From: an uncultured Bacteroidales bacterium
GTDB taxonomy: Bacteria; Bacteroidota; Bacteroidia; Bacteroidales; UBA3663
Direction: 5' to 3'
Length of the DNA stretch: 30,256 nucleotides
NCBI GenBank assembly: GCA_905236195.1
Contig: CAJOOX010000028.1
Location: 1-30,256, forward strand
The notes under the pieces are model-generated. The model saw only the letters and a list, made by a program, of their open reading frames with translations, searched no databases and had not been told where the DNA came from. Below, in pieces: positions 7,677 through 15,538 of this stretch (positions are counted from its first letter, which is position 1; every line of letters begins with the position of its first letter). The position numbers were made by a program, and so were the translations under genes.

Positions 7677-8459
7677 ATGAATTTCAGAGAAGATCCGCGA
7701 CCGCTGATTCTGGTGACCAACGATGACGGGTATGACGCGCCCGGCATACACCACCTTGTGCATGCCCTTCGGGGTATGGGGCGTATTGTAGAGGTTGCTC
7801 CCGACAGTCCGCAGTCAGGCAAAGCATGCAGTTTTACAGCCCATGACCGGTTGCATCTGCGTCGTGTTTCCGATGATGGCGATTTGCTATTCTATACATG
7901 TTCCGGCACCCCGGTCGATTGTGTTAAACTTTCTCTTCATCATATATTCAGGGAACGGCGGCCCGACCTCATTGTCTCCGGAATCAATCACGGCGGCAAC
8001 GACAGTATATGTGTGATGTACAGCGGTACGTTGGGAGCAGTTCTTGAGGGTTGTATCGTGGGCATCCCGGCGATTGGTTTTTCTTTGTTGGAATTCAACT
8101 GGAATGCCGATTTCGAAACTGCCGAGGAGGTAGTGCGCACTATCGTGCCACAGGTGCTTCAGAAAGGGATGCCACGCGGAACTGTGCTGAATGTTAATGT
8201 CCCCTATTGCAAAGACCTCAACGGATATAAGGTCTGCCGTCAGGCCGATGGTTATTGGCATAAGGAATATGAAGACATAGATGTGGAGAATGAGGAGGAT
8301 CTCCAGTTTTTCACGGCCGGACAATACGCCAATCGTGAGCCTGAGGCGACAGACACCGATGAATACTGGCTTCAGAAGGGATATGTAACCATTGTTCCCT
8401 GTCAGGTGGATATCACAGCCCGTCATGCAATGGAGGGCTTCAAATACTTAGAGCAATGA
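7677..8459 (+). CDS. surE: 5'/3'-nucleotidase SurE
   Basis: A 260-residue SurE. The metal-binding N-terminal motif LVTNDDGYDAPGI (Asp16-Asp17) and VAPDSPQSGKACSFT, GTPVDCVKLSL, VSGINHGGNDSICVMYSGTL and GALEGC-like VLEGCIVGIPAIGFSL are all present. SurE is a cytosolic divalent-metal-dependent phosphatase acting on nucleoside 5'- and 3'-monophosphates. It shares a 4-base overlap (ATGA) with lpxB, indicating translational coupling. The surE-lpxB pairing next to parA is typical of Bacteroidales. Confidence 0.96.
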   Translation: MNFREDPRPLILVTNDDGYDAPGIHHLVHALRGMGRIVEVAPDSPQSGKACSFTAHDRLHLRRVSDDGDLLFYTCSGTPVDCVKLSLHHIFRERRPDLIVSGINHGGNDSICVMYSGTLGAVLEGCIVGIPAIGFSLLEFNWNADFETAEEVVRTIVPQVLQKGMPRGTVLNVNVPYCKDLNGYKVCRQADGYWHKEYEDIDVENEEDLQFFTAGQYANREPEATDTDEYWLQKGYVTIVPCQVDITARHAMEGFKYLEQ

Positions 8460-9610
8460 AATATTTCCTTATAGCGGGCGAGGCCTCTGGCGATCTCCAT
8501 GCTTCGCATTTGATGGAGGCGATTCTGCAACAGGACCCGAAAGCTGAATTCCGGTATTTCGGAGGTGAGAAAATGCAGGCAGTGGGCGGCACGCTTCTGC
8601 GTCATTACCGCACTTTGGCCTACATGGGCTTTTGGCCCGTCATCCGCCATCTGCCCGAAATCCTCCGGGGCCGTCGTCAGTGTCGCCAGTCAATTGCGGA
8701 TTTCAATCCGGAAACCGTCATTCTCATTGATTATCCCGGCTTCAATCTCGACTTCATCGCGCCTTGGGTGAAACGCAAGATGCCCCGCACAAAGGTCGTC
8801 TATTACATTTCTCCCAAAATCTGGGCATGGAAGAGCTATCGTCTCAAGAAGATTCGCAAGTATGTCGACCTTATGCTCTCTATCCTGCCTTTTGAGGTAG
8901 CATGGTATCATGAACGCGGCTATGAAGTCAATTACGTGGGCAACCCCACCATCGACGAACTCTCTGCTGTCAAGGCTCAGTCCTTCGACCGGGATGCCTT
9001 CTGCCGGAAATATGAGTTGAATGAAAATCAGGATATCATTGCCATTCTTCCCGGCTCGCGCAAGACAGAGATAGCCAATAATCTCCCAGTCATGATTGAA
9101 GGCTGTTGCGGATTCCCAGGCCACCAGCTTGTCGTGGCAGGTGCTCCGTCCATGACCATTAGTGACTACCAGGCCATTCTCGACAATCATCGCGTCGTTC
9201 CGCCCGTCAAGGTCGTTTTCAATGACCAGTATTCCCTGCTGCGGGCATCATCGGTTGCCGCCGTCACATCGGGAACGGCTACGCTCGAAACCGCCTATCT
9301 TGAGGTCCCCCAGGTTGTATGCTATGCACTCAAGGGCGGCAAACTCTTCTACAGGATTATGAGATGGGCGCTGCGGCACATCCGGTACGTGTCGTTGGTT
9401 AATCTGCTTCTCGACCATGAAGCCGTCAAGGAACTATTGGGGCCCTATTTCACCATCGGGAATCTCAGAAGAGAAATCTTCCGTCTCCTTGAGAATTCAC
9501 GGGAGGCCCGGCTGATGAAACAGCAATATGCAGAGATGATTCGTGTACTCGGGCCTGCAGGAGCACCCCAACGCGCCGCTCAGGCAATTCTGAAATTAAT
9601 GAATTACTAG
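8456..9610 (+). CDS. lpxB: Lipid-A-disaccharide synthase LpxB
   Basis: A 384-residue GT19 enzyme. The N terminus YFLIAGEASGDLHASHLM and later YYISPKIWAWKSYRLKKIRK, LSILPFEVAWYH, YVGNP, ILPGSRKTEI and TSGTATLETA are characteristic LpxB motifs. It condenses UDP-2,3-diacylglucosamine with lipid X to make the tetraacyl disaccharide 1-phosphate precursor of lipid A at the inner face of the cytoplasmic membrane. The start codon overlaps the surE stop by 4 bases. The stop codon lies in a short 10-bp repeat (9607-9636). Confidence 0.96.
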   Translation: MKYFLIAGEASGDLHASHLMEAILQQDPKAEFRYFGGEKMQAVGGTLLRHYRTLAYMGFWPVIRHLPEILRGRRQCRQSIADFNPETVILIDYPGFNLDFIAPWVKRKMPRTKVVYYISPKIWAWKSYRLKKIRKYVDLMLSILPFEVAWYHERGYEVNYVGNPTIDELSAVKAQSFDRDAFCRKYELNENQDIIAILPGSRKTEIANNLPVMIEGCCGFPGHQLVVAGAPSMTISDYQAILDNHRVVPPVKVVFNDQYSLLRASSVAAVTSGTATLETAYLEVPQVVCYALKGGKLFYRIMRWALRHIRYVSLVNLLLDHEAVKELLGPYFTIGNLRREIFRLLENSREARLMKQQYAEMIRVLGPAGAPQRAAQAILKLMNY

Positions 9611-9636
9611 GCTTTCCTAGGCTTCCTTAGGATTTT
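9607..9636 (+). repeat. Imperfect 10-bp tandem repeat at the lpxB 3' end
   Basis: Three adjacent units, CTAGGCTTTC, CTAGGCTTCC and TTAGGATTTT. The first includes the lpxB TAG stop. No clear role; probably small-scale duplication. Confidence 0.45.
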
Positions 9637-9673
9637 CCAGCACCGAAAACAATAATCCAAAACAATATTTATT

Positions 9674-10096
9674 ATGATTGAAAAAATTCTTTCCATTTCA
9701 GGCCGTCCAGGCCTCTATCGTCTCGTTGCCCGTGGCAACAACATGCTCATCTGTGAAAACCTCGCCGACGGTCACCGGGTTCCTGCTCTTCAGCGCGACC
9801 GAGTGCTTTCTCTCGCTGACATCGCTATGTACAGTACTGACGATGAGATTCCGCTGAATACGATTTTCCGTCAGGCCAAAGAACTCACAGGCGGCAAGAT
9901 TGCCCCTGTTACTATAAAGGATTCCGCAGCCGATCAGAAGGCCTGGTTCCTGAAGGTATTCCCCAACTTCGACCAGGACCGCGTACGGGCTTCTGATATT
10001 AAGAAATTTATCCAATGGTATAACATCCTCATCGAGACAGGAAACGACGATTTCTCCGATCCTGAGCCTGAGGAAAAGAACGAAACCAAAGCATGA
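9674..10096 (+). CDS. DUF5606 domain-containing protein
   Basis: A 140-residue cytosolic protein. The start MIEKILSISGRPGLYRLVAR and the later QRDRVLSLADIAMYSTDDEI, KIAPVTIKDSA, LKVFPNFDQDRVRASDIKKF and QWYNIL match DUF5606, a Bacteroidetes family with an SH3-like N-terminal part. The last about 15 residues are acidic. Function unknown to me. Its stop overlaps the start of the downstream cysteine peptidase by 4 bases, so the two are translationally coupled, though the peptidase is exported and this protein is not. Confidence 0.87.
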   Translation: MIEKILSISGRPGLYRLVARGNNMLICENLADGHRVPALQRDRVLSLADIAMYSTDDEIPLNTIFRQAKELTGGKIAPVTIKDSAADQKAWFLKVFPNFDQDRVRASDIKKFIQWYNILIETGNDDFSDPEPEEKNETKA

Positions 10097-11484
10097 TGAA
10101 ACAATTTTGGCTATATGCGGCCGCCTGTTGGGCGACCGCAGTTTTGAATGCCCAGGAGGCTATTACACCCGACGTTCTTCGGAAACTGCAGGCGGAGGAG
10201 ACCGCCAGTGTAGCCGACAAAGCGCTCCGTAATGCCATGGCCCGCACTGCCATTTCGGTGTTGGCATCAGATGTGTCGTCGCTCCAGATGGGTGACACGC
10301 ATTTCACCTACGAGGTGCCTGTGCGTTCCATTACCGACCAACAGAGCTCAGGTCGCTGCTGGCTATTCACTGGAATGAATGTGCTGCGTCACAAAGCCGT
10401 CCAGCGGCACAACCTTAAGGATCTAGAACTCTCGCAGGTCTACCTCTTCTTCTGGGATCAATTGGAAAAGTCCAACCTTTTCCTCCAAAGTGTCATCGAC
10501 ACACGCAAGCAGTCCATGGACGATCGTCTCGTCGATTGGCTCTTCCAGAATCCGCTTTCCGACGGCGGAACTTTCTGCGGTGTTTATGACCTGGCCCGCA
10601 AGTACGGTGTTGTGCCCCGCGAGGTCATGCCTGAAACCTATTCGGCCAACCATACGGCTCAGATTTCGATGCTCCTCAAGTGGAAACTTCGCGAGATGGC
10701 ACTCTGCTACCGCAAGATGCATGAGGAAGGCAAGTCGCTCAAGGAGATTGAGGCCCGTAAGATTGAGGACCTGAAGACCGTCTATCATATCCTCACGCTC
10801 GCCTATGGTATTCCTCCCGCATCGTTCAGCTGGACACAGCGGGATACCAGAGACCAGCTTGTTTCCATCCGGGAATACACACCGCAGGAATTCTATCAGA
10901 CGTTTATGGATGCCGATGCCGAATACGTGATGGTGATGAACGACCCCTTACGCGAATATTATAAGGTATATGAGATAGAATATGACCGCCATACTTATGA
11001 CGGGCGTAACTGGGTCTATCTCAACCTTCCCGCCGACGAAATCAAACCCCTGGGTATTGCCTCGCTTAGGGACACGACGGCAATGTATTTCTCATGTGAT
11101 GTCGGTAAGTACTTCAACCGTGACAACGGGACGCTCGATCTCCGTAACTTCGACTATGGCTCGCTTCTGGGCACCTCATTCAATATGAACAAGCGCGAGC
11201 GCATTCTCACCCACGCTTCTGCCTCAAGTCATGCGATGACGCTCATCGGTGTCGATGTCGATACGCTTTCGGGCAAGGTAGCCAAGTGGGAGATTGAAAA
11301 CTCATGGGGCAAGTCGTCGGGGTGGAACGGTAAACTCGTCATGACCGACGAGTGGTTCGACGAATATATGTTCCGACTGGTTATCAACACCAAATATGTG
11401 CCGCAGAAGTATCTCGATATGTATCGTCAGAAACCCATACGCCTTCCCGCATGGGATCCGCTTTTCGCATCTGGTGACGAATAA
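10093..11484 (+). CDS. Exported C1B cysteine peptidase (bleomycin hydrolase/PepC-like)
   Basis: A 463-residue papain-like peptidase of family C1B. A signal peptide is evident (about 1-20, MMKQFWLYAAACWATAVLNA). The oxyanion/nucleophile motif TDQQSSGRCWLFTGMN gives Gln83 and Cys89; His380 (ASSHAMTLIGVD) and Asn403 (WEIENSWGK) complete the triad. Other family landmarks are LSQVYLFFWDQLEKSN, GGTFCGVYDLARKYGVVP and EYVMVMNDPLREYYK. Members are self-compartmentalising hexameric aminopeptidases, usually cytosolic; the signal peptide here suggests periplasmic or envelope peptide processing. Two adjacent ATGs (10093 and 10096) could both serve as start; the overlap with the DUF5606 stop favours 10093. 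Confidence 0.93.
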   Translation: MMKQFWLYAAACWATAVLNAQEAITPDVLRKLQAEETASVADKALRNAMARTAISVLASDVSSLQMGDTHFTYEVPVRSITDQQSSGRCWLFTGMNVLRHKAVQRHNLKDLELSQVYLFFWDQLEKSNLFLQSVIDTRKQSMDDRLVDWLFQNPLSDGGTFCGVYDLARKYGVVPREVMPETYSANHTAQISMLLKWKLREMALCYRKMHEEGKSLKEIEARKIEDLKTVYHILTLAYGIPPASFSWTQRDTRDQLVSIREYTPQEFYQTFMDADAEYVMVMNDPLREYYKVYEIEYDRHTYDGRNWVYLNLPADEIKPLGIASLRDTTAMYFSCDVGKYFNRDNGTLDLRNFDYGSLLGTSFNMNKRERILTHASASSHAMTLIGVDVDTLSGKVAKWEIENSWGKSSGWNGKLVMTDEWFDEYMFRLVINTKYVPQKYLDMYRQKPIRLPAWDPLFASGDE

Positions 11485-11535
11485 GAAAAACAGAATATCA
11501 TTATAAAAATATCCGTTTGACATGGAACCGGTTTT

Positions 11536-14028
11536 TTATTGCCGGATTTTAAGTTTTGATTCTACTGCCGAGCGTACTTTAGCTGAGAATGAATCGTAGG
11601 TGTCGGATGGCTGGGCAAGGATGGGGGGAAGATATTCCACAACAATCTTCTTGGGCAGTGGCCACTTCCTTCCTCGCGGCATAGCTTCGAATGCTCCGTT
11701 TATCACTACGGGAACAACCGGCACATTAAACTCCATACTGAGAATGGCAAACATCTTGCGGAAGTCGCCCAATCGTCCGTCGGAGGTGCGGGTGCCTTCC
11801 GGGAAGATGATCAGGTTGCGGCCCTGTCGCAGCACACTGCTGAGCACACTGACGGAGTGGGCTAGATTCTTCTGTTCCAGTATAACCACATTGTGTCGCG
11901 AGGCTATCCAGCGCCTGAGGGGTGTGTTGACGTGCTGTTCTTTAGCAAAGAAATAAGTGCGGCGAATTAAATGCAGAGGAACATACGACATTACACAGAG
12001 CCCGTCGAGATAGCTCTGATGGTTGGCTGCCAGGATAAACGGACCCTCAGAGGGTATGTTGCGTACACCTTTGGATGCAAGTCGGAAATGAAGTTTGAAA
12101 AGAGTCTTGAAAGAATGGACAATCCACGGGCCTGTGGGCCATGTGCCGGGTAAGCTGATTTCTGAGTTTTCCTCATGCAGGATTTTTCCCCAATCGATGT
12201 CCGACTGTTCGATACCCCGTTTTTCACCTGAAACATACTCTGCCAATTCGGCGATGTTCCGGAATCGGGAGAGTTGTTCAACGGTGATGTCCAGACTGAA
12301 AGTGTGTTTCAGGTAGCTTTGCAGACTTATTTTGTCGAGCGAGTCAAAGCCCAAGTCGGTTTCCAGATGGTCGGAAGGACGTACATCGAGATTCTTTTTT
12401 TCGTGGGATATATATTGCTTAATGAGCCTGTATTCCTCGAAGGTCGGTTCAACGAGTTTGGGCTTGGGGGCGGTGTGGATTTCGGCTTCGAGCAGAGTCT
12501 TGAGTTTGAAGCGCTGCAACTTGTCTAGTTTAGTGCGTGGCAAATCGCCGTCATAGACAAAGAGACGCATCACCTTTTTATAGGTTTCCACCGATTCGTT
12601 GTAGGGCTGCACCACTTCTGTTTTCAATCGTTCCTCGACTTCTAGCTCGGACAAATCTGCAGACCATTCTTTCTGAGGTACTATGATGGCGCAAAGTTTG
12701 TCTTTGTCCTCCACGATGGCGGCCTCTTTTACCTGAGTGGTGTATTTTTCGAGTTTGTATTCCAGCTCAACAGGATTGACATTCTTGCCGTTTGAGAGGA
12801 CGATTATTTCCTTTGTACGGCCTGTGATGGTGATATGACCTTCGGGCGAGATTGTGGCCAGATCTCCCGTGTGGAGCCAGCCATTGCGGAGCACCTGAGC
12901 CGTTTCTTCCGGCCGGTTGTAATAGCCCTTCATAATATTGCGCCCGCGAGCACACAGTTCTCCGTCTTCAAGTTTACAATCAACGGCAGGTAAAGCCTTG
13001 CCTGCGCATCCGGGCCTATAGTCGCCGGGACGGGTAAACGCGATGACAGGAGCAGCCTCGGTCATGCCGTAACCCTCCAGCACATCAAGTCCTAAAGTCT
13101 GCAGGCCACGCCCAATTTCCACATCGAGAGCAGCACCTCCGCAGATACAATATTTAATGTGCCCGCCCATATGCTTACGCACACTTCTGAACACCACTCT
13201 GGAGAGTGTCCGGCTCTTAACTTTCGAGCAAAGCCAGTAAAGTGCTCGCGTCAGGTAGTGTGCATTTATCTTTTTCATAATGCCGTTGTAGAGTGTCTGC
13301 CACAAACGAGGCACTCCGATGAAAATGCCGACTTGGCAGCGATTAAGTGTTTGCATGATGTCGGCAGCTGAAAGGGTCGGACAAATCGCAATGCCTCCAC
13401 CGCTGATAATAGGGGCGACAATGGTTCCCATCAGCGGAAGGATGTGATGAACCGGCAGCAGCATCAGTGTGCGACGGTCTTCTCCGAAGATGGGTACGTC
13501 ATGCCAGACCCCTTCAATATTGGCCATCAGATTGTCATATGTCAGCATCACGCCTTTGGGAGAACCTGTGGTTCCGGAGGTATAGATAATAAGAGCAATG
13601 CGTTCAGGCGTAGCGGTGAGGTTGAGCACAGATTCCGGACAGGGGGGGGCAGGTGATTCTGTCCCTTTGGTGTCCTCAATGAAAAGAATCGCCGGACTTA
13701 TCTCGGGTACTTGCCGGATTGCTTCATTCACCACGTCAAGTCTGGGACGTGTGGTCCATATGCATTCCGGATGGCAGTCGGCAAGGATGTAGGCTAAATC
13801 CTCTGGAGTGGATGAGGCATCGACAGGAACGGATATACCTCCTTGCATCCATATCGCATAGAGCGAATAAATCCAACCTTCACTGTTGGGCGCGAAGATC
13901 AGACATCTGGCTCCCGGGGCGAAAGTCTGACGCTCTGCATAGGCACCGATATTGATAAGCATCTGAGAATAAGTTACAGAACGTTCTCCATTTATAATTG
14001 CCACTTTATTCAGACGATTTTCATGCAT
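11536..14028 (-). CDS. Acyl-CoA/acyl-ACP synthetase - ACP - 1-acylglycerol-phosphate acyltransferase fusion
   Basis: A 830-residue three-module protein. Module 1 (about 5-520) is an AMP-forming fatty-acid ligase: P-loop YTSGTTGSPKG, VHHILPLMGT, GYGMTEAAPV, HTGDLA and a C-terminal TKLDKLQRFKL. Module 2 (about 535-605) is an acyl-carrier domain with DLGFDSLDKISLQ; Ser563 is the likely phosphopantetheine site. Module 3 (about 630-820) is a PlsC-type acyltransferase with AANHQSYLDG (His670, Asp675) and FPEGTRTSDG. The layout suggests activation of a fatty acid, loading on the built-in carrier and transfer to lysophospholipid, as in Aas-type membrane repair, but substrate is not determined. I chose the ATG at 14028 over the GTG at 14052 because the promoter -7 box ends at 14068, leaving too short a leader for the upstream start. 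It runs opposite to its neighbours. Confidence 0.92.
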   Translation of the reverse strand: MHENRLNKVAIINGERSVTYSQMLINIGAYAERQTFAPGARCLIFAPNSEGWIYSLYAIWMQGGISVPVDASSTPEDLAYILADCHPECIWTTRPRLDVVNEAIRQVPEISPAILFIEDTKGTESPAPPCPESVLNLTATPERIALIIYTSGTTGSPKGVMLTYDNLMANIEGVWHDVPIFGEDRRTLMLLPVHHILPLMGTIVAPIISGGGIAICPTLSAADIMQTLNRCQVGIFIGVPRLWQTLYNGIMKKINAHYLTRALYWLCSKVKSRTLSRVVFRSVRKHMGGHIKYCICGGAALDVEIGRGLQTLGLDVLEGYGMTEAAPVIAFTRPGDYRPGCAGKALPAVDCKLEDGELCARGRNIMKGYYNRPEETAQVLRNGWLHTGDLATISPEGHITITGRTKEIIVLSNGKNVNPVELEYKLEKYTTQVKEAAIVEDKDKLCAIIVPQKEWSADLSELEVEERLKTEVVQPYNESVETYKKVMRLFVYDGDLPRTKLDKLQRFKLKTLLEAEIHTAPKPKLVEPTFEEYRLIKQYISHEKKNLDVRPSDHLETDLGFDSLDKISLQSYLKHTFSLDITVEQLSRFRNIAELAEYVSGEKRGIEQSDIDWGKILHEENSEISLPGTWPTGPWIVHSFKTLFKLHFRLASKGVRNIPSEGPFILAANHQSYLDGLCVMSYVPLHLIRRTYFFAKEQHVNTPLRRWIASRHNVVILEQKNLAHSVSVLSSVLRQGRNLIIFPEGTRTSDGRLGDFRKMFAILSMEFNVPVVPVVINGAFEAMPRGRKWPLPKKIVVEYLPPILAQPSDTYDSFSAKVRSAVESKLKIRQ

Positions 14029-14067
14029 ACATTTTCGTTTTTTCTTGTACACTATATAATCTCGGTT

Positions 14068-14075
14068 GCAAATAT
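14068..14075 (-). promoter_or_regulatory. -7 element for the acyl-activating fusion gene
   Basis: TATATTTG on the minus strand (14075-14068) fits TAnnTTTG. Predicted start near 14061, about 33 bases before the ATG at 14028. A good -33 TTTG is not visible. Confidence 0.5.
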
Positions 14076-14198
14076 ACGAAAAAAATTGCGATTATCAGTA
14101 TTTAATAAGAAAAAAGAGCAAAAAACTTTGAAATGATGATCTTTTAGACACTTAGAACGTTCAATTTTGAGACTTTTATGAAATCAAAGTTGTAAATT

Positions 14199-14230
14199 TT
14201 TGGCAGTGTCAAAAATTTACGTTATCTTTG
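14199..14230 (+). promoter_or_regulatory. rsmG promoter
   Basis: TTTG (14199-14202), a 20-bp spacer and TATCTTTG (14223-14230), a perfect Bacteroidetes -33/-7 pair. Predicted start near 14237, about 14 bases before the rsmG ATG. It probably also serves the MBL gene that follows. Confidence 0.8.
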
Positions 14231-14250
14231 CATCCTAAAAATGTTAAAGC

Positions 14251-14853
14251 ATGTTTGAAAACTACTTTCCGTCATTGACAGAAACTCAGCAGAAACAGTT
14301 ACTCGCATTGGGAGACCTTTATCGCGACTGGAATGCCAAGATAAATGTGATTTCCCGACAGGATATCGATTCGCTTTACGAACATCACGTTCTCCATTCC
14401 TTAGCTCTCCACTCATGGATTCAAGAGCAGCAGCACGGGTGGAAGGAGGGTACCCGTATTGTCGATGTTGGTACCGGAGGCGGTTTCCCTGGCATTCCGC
14501 TGGCTATCATGAATCCGAGTTGTGATTTCCTTCTGGTCGACAGGATTGGCAAAAAGGTGAGGGTCGCACAGGAAGTGTCAGATGCCATCGGCTTGAAAAA
14601 TGTTGTTACGAAACATGCCGGAATCGAAGAAATCAAGAAACCTGCCGATTGGGTGGTTTCCCGTGCAGTAATGGCAATGCCGGACCTGCTGAAGGCCTGC
14701 CGCAGGGTCTATACCGTCGGATTGGTCTGTCTTAAGGGCGGTGATTTAACGGATGAACTTAGGAATTGCGGCGTAACAGAGGTAATCCCGGTAAGCCGGT
14801 ATTTCTCAGAACCATTCTTCGAGACCAAGTCGATAGTTTACGTTAAGAAATAA
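14251..14853 (+). CDS. rsmG: 16S rRNA (guanine-527-N7)-methyltransferase RsmG
   Basis: A 200-residue class I SAM-dependent methyltransferase. The N-terminal YRDWNAKINVISRQDIDSLY, the HHVLHSLAL block, the SAM-binding loop VDVGTGGGFPGIPLAI (71-86), LVDRIGKKVRVAQEV and WVVSRAV are all standard for RsmG (GidB). It methylates G527 of 16S rRNA in the 530 loop; loss in other bacteria gives low-level streptomycin resistance. An upstream ATG at 14241 hits a stop after five codons, so 14251 is the start. The downstream MBL hydrolase follows after 7 bases. Confidence 0.96.
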   Translation: MFENYFPSLTETQQKQLLALGDLYRDWNAKINVISRQDIDSLYEHHVLHSLALHSWIQEQQHGWKEGTRIVDVGTGGGFPGIPLAIMNPSCDFLLVDRIGKKVRVAQEVSDAIGLKNVVTKHAGIEEIKKPADWVVSRAVMAMPDLLKACRRVYTVGLVCLKGGDLTDELRNCGVTEVIPVSRYFSEPFFETKSIVYVKK

Positions 14854-14860
14854 ACTGGGA

Positions 14861-15511
14861 ATGAAAGTCGTACAATTCACATTCAACCTTTTTCATGAAC
14901 AATGCTACGTTGTCTGGGATGAAGAAACCCTAGATGCCGTTGTCATTGACCCGGGGTGCGGGATTGAAATAGAATGGAACTCGCTCAAACTTTTTGTCGA
15001 GCGGGAAGAACTGCATATCTGTCATATTCTCGTGACTCATTCCCATGTGGATCATGTGATGGGAACTGCCTGGTGTACGAAGGCCTGGCATTTGCCCGTC
15101 GAAGGGTCCCAAGACGACGAGCTCCTGCTTCCTACACCGCAGGAACAGGTGTTTCTTTTCAATCTCGAACACCAGGAAGTCCACCATTCTCCAATCGCTC
15201 TCAATCTCAAGGAGGGCGATGTCATAACCTTCGGACAGCATCGGATTGAGGTGATTGACGTGCCGGGTCATTCACCCCATGGCCTCTGTTTCTATTTGCC
15301 GGAAGAAAGGATGCTCTTCTCTGGGGATGTGCTCTTCATGTGCAGTATCGGACGTACCGATTTCGGCGAAAGTTTTGGTTGCAGCTACCGGGCCCTGACT
15401 AAGGGTATTGCTCAAAAACTCTTCAACCTACCGGGAGATGTGGCCGTTTACCCGGGCCACGGCCCTCAGACTTCTATTGAATACGAGTTGAAATACAATC
15501 CTTACGTATAA
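14861..15511 (+). CDS. MBL-fold metallo-hydrolase (glyoxalase II-like)
   Basis: A 216-residue metallo-beta-lactamase-fold protein. The metal motif THSHVDHVMG (His60, His62, Asp64, His65), then VPGHSPHGLCFYLP, LFSGDVLF with the bridging Asp, and VYPGHGPQTSIEYE near the C terminus follow the hydroxyacylglutathione-hydrolase-like YcbL group. These cytosolic enzymes hydrolyse thioesters, but the family is broad and the substrate cannot be read from sequence. It sits 7 bases after rsmG in a probable operon. Confidence 0.92.
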   Translation: MKVVQFTFNLFHEQCYVVWDEETLDAVVIDPGCGIEIEWNSLKLFVEREELHICHILVTHSHVDHVMGTAWCTKAWHLPVEGSQDDELLLPTPQEQVFLFNLEHQEVHHSPIALNLKEGDVITFGQHRIEVIDVPGHSPHGLCFYLPEERMLFSGDVLFMCSIGRTDFGESFGCSYRALTKGIAQKLFNLPGDVAVYPGHGPQTSIEYELKYNPYV

Positions 15512-15538
15512 CAATCCACTTTCCCAATAATCTGCATT

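Noticed and set aside
14026..14052. GTG start at 14052 for the acyl-activating fusion protein
   Set aside because: It would sit about 9 bases after the predicted transcription start and add eight residues rich in lysine with no family match; ATG at 14028 is better placed.
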